A stretch of 64,000 nucleotides of DNA, taken from NCBI GenBank assembly GCA_905221605.1, contig CAJNDS010001835.1:494348-558347 (forward strand), read 5' to 3'. A program made the translations under genes and the position numbers. The DNA comes from Symbiodinium natans. Its lineage: Eukaryota > Sar > Dinophyceae > Suessiales > Symbiodiniaceae. Position 1 is the first letter of the stretch; each line of letters opens with the position of its first letter. The notes beneath the pieces were generated by a model. The model made no database searches. It saw nothing but the letters and a program-made list of their open reading frames with translations, and was not told where the DNA came from. Shown here one piece after another: positions 56,101 through 64,000 of the stretch.

Positions 56101-59100
56101 TTCCTTTGCCGAAGACCTGCACTGCATCACATGCCTGCCGCCTCACGCTTCAGGTCCTCAGACATTCAGTGCTAGGATGCATTCGCACCCACCGTTCTGA
56201 CGTGTTTGAACCCTCGGCAGCTCCACGCTGCATGCGATGGCTATGAGATGAGGTCTGAAGCACCCAGAGTTTTCGTGACTGGCATGTGCAGCATGTAATT
56301 CACGACCATTGCTTGGCCTCACAGCGTCGATACAAATCTGGGATCTCTTACCAGGCACAGAACCAAGCTGCTCTAAGTGACCATTCCCGAAATTGTAAAT
56401 CCGAGTGTCGTCTTCTCTTCAAGGCTGGACTAGAACTTGAGTTGCTTGGTGCTGATTCATTCTTTGACACAGACCTGCCGAACACCTTGCTGGCTAGAGG
56501 AATCCCTTTCGAAAAAGGGTTGCGCGCGTGACGTAGCGAGTCCTGTCGGTGTGTCGCTTGGAGTATGGAGCAATGATGTTTGGACCCCAGCCATGCTGCT
56601 ACGAAAACTTCTCCAACAGCGTTCCTGGCAGAGAGTAGGAAGATGTCGGCTGCAGCTCTCCGACGAGCAAGGCAAGCAAAGGCAGAAAAGGGAACTGGCC
56701 CTTAGATCATCTTAGCTTTTCAGATCCAAAAATATCCACAAACTGCAACGCTGCCCCAAAATTGGAGACGGCAGTCTTACCGCATACGTACTGCTTCGTA
56801 GCTTCTCTTACTCCATGAATTCGCCGTGCTCTCTGAGCCCAAGATTGCGCCCTGCTCTCAGAGCGCAATGGGCAATGCAGTTCATGATTGTGCCAATTGC
56901 ATCCAATTGCATCCAATTGCATCATGACTCGTTCTTCTTGACTGTCTTGACTCTGGTGCGAACGCTTTTTTGCATCCTGAAGGTTCTCGCACGGATGCTT
57001 CAAGCAGAGGCTGCTCTCGAGGCTTGCGCTGTTTCTTCTCCTTTCTGTTGACAAATCCCCTGTGGAAGAGAGGAGGAAGCACATGGAGAAGGAAGGACAC
57101 CAGAAACTCCTGCCAACAAGCAAAATTGACACCTTCCTCACATGCACACGGACAAGCATTATCAAGCATTCAGAATCTTGGCAGAATCCTGAGGAGATAT
57201 GACGGTTCTAAGTTGCTTACGGGGGCGGGAGGCCAAAAAAGGGTCCAAATGGGAAGGCGTGGTCGCAGATCCAGCCCAGTGGAACCAGCGCGTGCTTTCC
57301 TGAGCTGCTGGCCGATTGTGCATGTGTGTGCGTGTGCATTCGATGGATTTCACCGGGCAAGGCTGCACAGAACCATCAAGCTGCTTGCTTTTTTGATCTT
57401 GTTGCCTGTTTTTTTGGTGGGCAGGCCTGCGCCAGAGCTGGGTGCAAGGCGAGCAGCTTCGCGGTGTAAGATGTGAGCTTCCGAAGTTAACATGGAAATT
57501 TGGGCTTGCGACGATGCCTGCGCAGTTTGCCAAAGCTTGCCGACCAATTTCACCTCGGCGACGGCAGCTACGAGCAGGCCTTAGCCATCGACAGCACAGG
57601 TTTTGGAATCATCTAGGAATCTAGGCCTGCCAAGCTCATCGAGGCTTGCAATAGCCTCTTTTTCTACGGGGCTGGTCTGTGTCAAATGTATCGCAAGACT
57701 AGTGTAGTGATGTAGGACTCGCGGACTTAGCCGCTTATGCCACTAGAGCCGACAGCTTCCTGAAAGGCCCTCTCGATTTGCTCCGGTCCGCAGAATGGCA
57801 CTACAGGCGCGCGTATGTGCATGCGGAAGGACAAAGCACGGCCTGTTGAGTATTGTCATCTCCTAATCCGTGGATGCATGCTTGGCGAAAGCAGAGAAGC
57901 ATCGGCCTCAAGGTGATGTTGAGTTCCTGAGCTTCTGGCGCGCCCTCAGCGAGGCCGGAGGCGCGAGCTGCCAAAACAGGAGCTCATTTTTTGTTCTTCG
58001 CCAGGCGCAGAGCCAGAGCTCCCCCGACCAGCCCAGCACTGATCCGTTGGAGCCTTGGCAGTTGGCAGTGCCCGAATATCGGAACACGCCGGAGCTGCCG
58101 GACGTTCGCACGCACGTGACATGGAGCAGAATCTGAGCTGGACGGCACTGTGCTTGCACGGTCTTGCATGCGGCTCGATGCCTTTCAGAGGCCAGCTTGT
58201 TCAGCCTCGACCTCGGAGGGAGTGCCAGCAATGAAAATAGGATCTCCTGTGAAAATCGCTCAGTGCCGACGCAGTGGCTCTTCTGATTCTTACCGACAAT
58301 CTTTCAGGATGGGCTGAAGAAGGGGAAAGGCTGAAACCGTCCTATATAGGCCCCCATGCTGAAAGAACAACGGTTATCTGGGGTCGCAATTCAGTGTCGC
58401 ACAAGTTCGCACCACCCTGTACGCTCCAACGCCTGAAGCAATCTGAAACCCTAGCCTCGATCTGCTGCAAGCGACGGCTCACGGGGGCTGTCGCCAAGCG
58501 GGTTCGCTTAGGCAGTCCTGGAGCTCTTGCAATTTGAAGGGGGAACACGATGGCGCTACCCGGACCAACGCACGGCGTCTGGTTCAAAAGGGTCCGGCTA
58601 CAAAAAGAGGTTCACAAGGGGCGAAGGCAAAAAGGTGTGACCTGCACAGGATGGCGCGGGTATGACCTGCACATAACACACCTCCAGAGGCCGAGACCCC
58701 CTGCGAAGAGATGCTCGGCCCTCACTTCTCGGACCCTGGGTTAGATAGCTTAGTGTGGCCCTGAAGTGCAGGACTTGCAGTGGGTTCATAGTGACCCGTA
58801 GGTGGAGGAGCCATGTCCCCTGAGAACGTAAGCCTTGTGGAGTCGGTAGCGCCACGTGTTGTTCAGAGCCCAGCTTCTGCATAAGTTCTGAAACCGAGGG
58901 GCCCGGACCATCTCATCCGTGAGTTGGAGCAAGTCCGCACCATCCCCAGTTTCAGCTCAGAAACTGCGAGCCGAGTGGCTGTCCTCGGCCGCTTGCAAAA
59001 CGGTTCTTCATACAATAGTTTAGCAGCGCTACATTCTCCAGGCAGATGAAAAACCGAAAAAATCGTAGTTCTTCGCTCAGAAGCCCTCCTGCTTGACCCG

Positions 59101-62095
59101 CGCATGTGCTGCGCTTCAGGTGATGAGCTCCTGGACCGTTTTGAGGTGCGGAAGGGTGAAGCCCTCTGTACAGCCCACGAAGTTCAATCATAGAATCATA
59201 GGTTTCGACAGGGAGATAGTTAGAAAGCCATGTGGCATCAGCACAGGAGAGACATCCGTAGACCTCCATAGAATTCGGCAGTGGGGCTCTTTGTAGAAGC
59301 CGGACTGAAGCCAAGCTTCCAGAAGACTCCGGAGGAAACGTCAGAAGCCCACCCCACAAGAGACCTACAGAAACCCCAAAGCCTAAACTTTTCTCGAAAG
59401 TTTCCTCAACATATACCCCGTGTAAAGCGAGGCGGGAGCGGAAGGGCTCCCGGCCTCCGTGCTGGGAGACGTTGCCGCGCTCCCGGGAACCGCCTGCGGA
59501 TGGCACGTGGTTCTGCAATGTTGAGGATCCACGGCATAAGGTGCAGGTTTCATGCTGTTGGCGAAAGAACAGCTTAACCTCGGCAACAGTGGTATTCTAA
59601 AGGAGCGGCAAGGGTTCAGGATCATCTTCGTGAACTTTATGCAGCCGGTCTCGGAAACATGTTCAAGTTGCTCATGCTTCTGTGGCAAATCCCTCGCTGT
59701 GCTCGGGTGAGCGTCGACAACGCAAGGTCCACTCTATCCGAGAACGCTCCGTGGCTCCCGAGCCTGTTTCTCAGGACTGCCCGGAGATGAGTTTCACGAC
59801 CGGCTTCATGGACACCCCCCCCCTTTCGATGCCTGCAGATGATGCTGATGCCTTTTCAGTTCGTAGCCGGTTGTTCCGCTTGCGCTTCCGAGGTTCTGGA
59901 ACCAGTTGTTGGCTGAGCTTCGCACCGGCGCAGGCCTTGTGTCAAGCCGGTCTCTAAACGAGTCTATTCGCGTGTGTATATATGTAGACATATATGTATA
60001 TGCACACATGTATGTGCATCTTTCCATCTTCTCTGTCGCTTGCTCTTTCTGTTCCGTTTTTTTTTTGTCCTTGCTGATTGAGTTCCGTTTCGAGCATGTA
60101 GGCCAGGTAGGGCAACATCACGCCTCTCTCGACAAGTTTTTGCAGCAGCGGAGCAAGGACAAGCAGTGACAAGCAACTCGCCCATCACATGGCTGGCCGC
60201 AGGTGTGCTCAGTGTGTCGGAGGTTACCGTCGTGCTGTTGACTTGGCTCCGCCACTCTGCCTTCTTTCATGTTCTTGGATACTTCTGCTGAGAAAGCAGA
60301 AAAGAGAAGCTTGTCATGAAGCCTCGATTAAGGCGACGCTGCTGGCTGGCAGTTACACCCCAGAACATGCTCAGCCACCCTGTCCACAGGCGTTTTGGGC
60401 ACGTGGGCAGCGATGCTTTTAACAGGTATTGCGATGGTGTACGGATGATGTACTGATGGGTTGCAGAGACCCTGGCAGGCTATGACAACAACCCAAGTTG
60501 CCAGCAGCAGTGGAAATGCAGGTCCTGCGTGCTTTGGCTTCCAGGTAGCATGGTTGGGAACATGCGGAAGGATGTGAAGCATCATACTGTAGTTAGTTGT
60601 CCTAAGGCACCGGCAATTCTCAGCAGAAAGGCTCAGTGTCAAATATCGACAGAAAAGTCGAGGTACGCAGACATAGGTAGACGACTCAGAAGTTTGCTGG
60701 GGACCTGTGCCACCCGTCGCCTTTCGGAGCAGTGGCGCCTCCACAGGCAAAGCGAATTGAGCATGCTTACAATGCAAAACCTTCAGATTCCTTTCTGATG
60801 TTTCTGCATGTTGCTGCTGCCTTTCTGCTGTTGCCTTGCTGTCACACAGGTGGCACGAGTTTAAATGGCTGCCAGCGAACATGGAAGAGACGTGCATGTG
60901 TTTTTGAAGGGCTTGGAGTATGGTGGATGTGCTGCCGAAAAGCGACGTGACCTGGTTCGCATTTTGCGCTGCTTGCTTCAGGCCAAACACAATCTGCACA
61001 TATCTGCTAGAATCAACCTCTGCAAACCAGGGCATATGCAATGGCTCATGAGGTTAGAGTGGAACATGGCGAGGCCCTGCTTAGAGCTGTCAAGGCCAGG
61101 GTGGACCAAAAGAGCTCGGCAAATTGGTGTCTTTCGGTTCAGGGTTTTCGTGGATTCTATGAGGTCTTCTGAGGGCTGTTGACATAAGCCTGGGCGATGA
61201 TGTGATGAGTCGTGATGATGTTACTATGCACCTCAGGCCTTCTTTAGAGGAGGGTTGGCCATTGCATCTTTTTGTCCCAAGAAGACGATACTTGTCTTCT
61301 TTACCTGTCTACTTTATCTTCTTTACTTGTTTACTTTTGCTCGTGTTCTTGCCTACACTTATTTTCTTCATTTGACTACACTATTTTCTGCACATGTCAT
61401 ATTCATAAAATTCCGTTCCTGACTGCGGGCCTCGGTTACTTGGCAATTTCACACAAGCCCTGGAAAAGCGACAAGTAGCCCCACGCGAGAAAGTAACCAA
61501 GCGCTGTAAAAACACAGCACCTAGCATCTGAAGCCTCCGAGCACTTCGCTCTGCTCCTCTTGGTGTCCTGGCTCGGGACCCCGTCCGCGGGTACCCGTGC
61601 CGGCGCCTTCTTCCTCCTCTTTCCACGCCTCCTCATTCCTCATTCCTATTTTGGTCGATCAATCCATCCATCGAATTTTGATCCATCCGTTTAACTTAGT
61701 TTCCGCGTCACCTTCAGAAAGTCAGCCTCAGAAGTTGGCCTTTTGAACGAGACCTTTCCTCCAACAGTGTCAGCGTGCCCTCCTAGCACTTGGCGTTTAG
61801 GGACATTTAGGGGGGGCCAGAGAATCAGGACTTCCTTTGCACCCCAAGAGGTGTCTCGTAGACCAGAGTCCTGCCACTTTCTTGGGTTGTGACAGTCCAT
61901 GCCGCATGGCTGGGCTCGTAGGCTCGTGCCTCTCAACTAGGCCCTCTTGCAGGGATAAGGGACAAGCAAGATGCCAAGTAAGATGCCAAGTCGGAGCAGA
62001 ATAATAGCCAAGCAAGACGCCAAGTCATCATCAGGTCTGTAGCCAAGTTCCCATTAAAAAAAACGTGTTAGAGGATCACTACGACTGAAAATGAT

Positions 62096-62197
62096 GACTA
62101 TATATACAAATATGCACGGAATGTATGTGTACATTGCATAACTTATGACTATATATACAAGTATGTATGGAATGTATGTGTACATTACATACCTAAT
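62096..62197. repeat. 51 bp tandem duplication, two copies
   Basis: Copies 62096-62146 and 62147-62197 share GACTATATATACAA and GGAATGTATGTGTACATT and differ at a few positions. Confidence 0.9.
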
Positions 62198-62267
62198 TAC
62201 AAAGCAATTGTAACTGAGACAAGTCACGAACTAGCTACTTCAAGACAGCAACATACATATAAAGACC

Positions 62268-62416
62268 AAAACATACATATATACATATATACATATATAC
62301 ATATATACATATATACGTATATACATATATACGTATATACATATATACATATATAGATATATACATATATACATATATACATATATACATATATACCTAT
62401 ACATATATACATAAAT
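62268..62416. repeat. (TATACATA)n microsatellite
   Basis: Nearly regular ACATATAT octamers with occasional G or C substitutions, about 150 bp. The Tyr/Ile-rich ORFs on the minus strand are artefacts. Confidence 0.95.
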
Positions 62417-62533
62417 ACATATACATACACGCAACTACACAGATACAACTATCTTAACAACGTAAAGATGTATATGCATATATATATATGTATATGTTTG
62501 AAGTAAGTTGACTGGTTGTGTCTTCCTGCAAAG

Positions 62534-63838
62534 GACGATCGGAAATCCGAGCTTGATCGGCTTATAGAGCTGGGGGCTGACCCAACGCCGCCGTGCTGCA
62601 TCCATTCGGGGAAACTTAGGGGCTCCCACCGTATGATCTGGGATCATCTCCCTTATACCAACAGTCCTTTAATAGGGAATAGTACCCCCTGCTATCATCC
62701 CGATTAGGGACTGTTAGTGTAGGGGGGAAGATCCCAATGTATGATCTTTATCTTGCCTTATGTTTTTCCTTGTCGTCCGTGCTGCAAGACCAGGTACTGC
62801 GGGAAGCGCGGTCAAACCGCACTCCATGATGCCGCAGTAATGGGGAGGCCAAGCAACTTCTGCCTGAGGGAGAGGTTCTGGACCTGGTGGTGGTGATTCT
62901 GTTCTCATCAGGGTGAGAGCAGGTACTATTTCAGGGTTCAAGGTTCTAGTGCTACTGTAGTTTGCAAGGTCGTCGTCCTTAACACGACAAGTTCTGTCTC
63001 TAGCGGTTGTGGAGGTGGGTCATTGGCATTGAACCTGCGCGAATGCAAAGAGAGGTTTCTTGTTGGGGCGTGGTGCTTCCCTCCCTACATGAAGGCAGTC
63101 TTCGTTGGGGAAGTGATCTTTCGTTGGGAAAGTGATGGCCTGGCAGGGCCTACTGCCTCATGGAGCTACTACGAGTGGCTCCCGGCCTGGTCGGGTTGCA
63201 AGACAATGCGGGCCGCCCGTCGGAAAAACAGGCTTGTCTGGTTTGACTTGTGGCAGGCAGAGCACGGTTTTACAACCCAAGGCCAAACAGCAATTCACTG
63301 TGCAGCTGCTGAAGGACCTTTTTAGATTTAAGATCTGCTTGCCATGGGGGTCTGAGCTGACGCCACGAGTGCTTCAGCATACGCTCCTGGGCACCAGAGT
63401 TTCCTGCTTGGACCTGAGTTTGCGTAGTCAATAAACTTTCCCGGAGCCTCCCTCGCTTGCTGCGCCAACCGTTTTGGTATGTAGGACACCACAGCTGCCT
63501 GAATGAGCTGCTGGGAATTGGCCGAAATGCACGCGAGGTGCTTGAGCTTTACAGGGTATCTACTTTGCGCGGAGTCAAAGGGTTCACCGAAGATGCTGGA
63601 CTTTACATGCTGCCATGGCGACGTCTGCTAGTCTAAGCTCATGCAAACGATGTTTCAAGCAGCCAGCATGTGTTTTTAAAGGCTGTTGTTGTTCCTGTAG
63701 GGTCGCAGCCCTGAAGCTTTGTGCAGGTGCCGCTTGAAGTCGTGGCGGCGAAGACTTTCAAGCATGGGTGGACCGCGCTGCACTATGCGGCCCACAACGG
63801 ACACGCTGCTCGAAATAATCACAAGAGACTTTTGGCAG
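62534..63838 (+). CDS. Ankyrin-repeat protein, partial, multi-exon
   Basis: Ankyrin repeats are protein-binding helix-turn-helix modules. Four exons follow AG acceptors. At 62534 to about 62602, DDRKSELDRLIELGADPTPP is a repeat's second helix and loop. From 63257 to about 63315, GQTAIHCAAAEG is the start of the next repeat. From 63495 to about 63557, CLNELLGIGRNAREVLEL could complete it. At 63727-63838, HGWTALHYAAHNGHAA is another repeat, ending LLAG before a GT at 63839. Order and spacing fit consecutive repeats. The first exon may continue a gene starting upstream, and the gene probably continues beyond the window. The intron between exons 1 and 2 contains a foldback element. Any effector domain lies outside what is visible. 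Confidence 0.65.
62631..62747. mobile_element. Foldback (MITE-like) element with 9 bp flanking repeat
   Basis: Arms 62640-62678 (GGGATCATCTCCCTTATACC then ACAGTCCTTTAATAGGGA) and 62698-62735 (TCCCGATTAGGGACTGTTAG to GGGGGGAAGATCCC) are imperfect inverted repeats. The same 9 bp, GTATGATCT, lies on both sides in direct orientation (62631-62639 and 62739-62747), as a target-site duplication would. Nine-bp duplications are typical of Mutator-like transposons, so it may be a non-autonomous member. It sits in an ankyrin-gene intron. Confidence 0.6.
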
Positions 63839-64000
63839 GTGTGACGGGAACAAAAATGCTGACTTCCCTACCCTGGTAGGATGTTTCCGAGCAACAGCAT
63901 GGTCAGAAAGCCACCGGTCTCCAGCCTCACCTCGTGGTCTTGTCTTTGTTGGATTCGGCTGGAGACACAGGCTGAGTGCTGCCGCGCGCTGATGGTGGCC
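63839..64000. other. Intron or downstream sequence of ankyrin gene to window edge
   Basis: Follows a GT donor. No further exon is identified before the window ends. Confidence 0.4.

Larger units (their letters stand above)
51248..62533. other. Long region without a recognised gene
   Basis: Both strands were read for motifs. ORFs at 52314-52703, 55769-56200, 57870-58136, 58952-59518 (-) and 60328-61041 (-) carry no domain I can name. A short string at about 57538-57600 (GDGSYEQALAIDS) recalls a TPR helix but is isolated. Repeats: foldback at 53047-53164, three copies of CCAATTGCAT at about 56892-56922, AGATGCCAAGT direct repeats at about 61968-61992, a 51 bp duplication at 62096-62197 and a TATACATA microsatellite at 62268-62416. 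Confidence 0.4.

Noticed and set aside
59960-60020. TATA-like sequence as a promoter
   Set aside because: It is part of a TA/CA-rich simple stretch with no gene start downstream, and dinoflagellate genes generally lack canonical TATA boxes.

Overview
The window looks like nuclear DNA of a dinoflagellate, probably Symbiodiniaceae-like. This is inferred from gene style, not from a marker gene. All eight genes that can be recognised read left to right on the + strand. Most are chopped into short exons. Two splice boundaries that can be fixed by protein conservation use GA-AG and GC-AG instead of GT-AG. Introns and spacers are full of microsatellites. PPR proteins, including one fused to an O-methyltransferase, are prominent. 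No rRNA, tRNA, CRISPR array or bacterial-type operon was seen, and no spliced-leader relic was noticed.

Layout: 97-267 is a possible first exon. 331-3136 is a serine/threonine protein kinase with a degenerate receiver-like N-terminal region. About 3900-6975 is one gene encoding a string of truncated-haemoglobin domains. 6976-11300 has no recognised gene. About 11307-15209 is a secreted-type metallophosphoesterase with the full set of metal-binding motifs. A 600 bp heptanucleotide satellite follows. 15830-21090 holds low-complexity ORFs and simple repeats, then part of a J-domain gene (21089-21302). About 21890-24710 is an AT-rich element with terminal inverted repeats, poly-C/poly-G ends, an internal degenerate satellite and a 540 bp palindrome. 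24711-29270 is unassigned. 29278-32113 is the PPR-COMT fusion. 35414-38490 is an intron-rich PPR gene whose intron holds an 82 bp poly-C run. 42752-44641 is a 1.9 kb CA tract with a 100 bp assembly gap, directly followed by a short relative of the AT-rich element. 49770-51247 is an intronless MATE-transporter copy with frameshifts and an in-frame TGA. 62534-63838 is an ankyrin-repeat gene with a small foldback element in an intron.

The genes do not form a pathway. Kinase, ankyrin and J-domain proteins suggest signalling and chaperone roles. The two PPR genes suggest organelle RNA work. The globin chain suggests gas or redox chemistry, and the phosphoesterase suggests phosphate scavenging or signalling. 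Exon limits are read by eye from conservation and AG/GT-like borders, so most edges are approximate unless given exactly.
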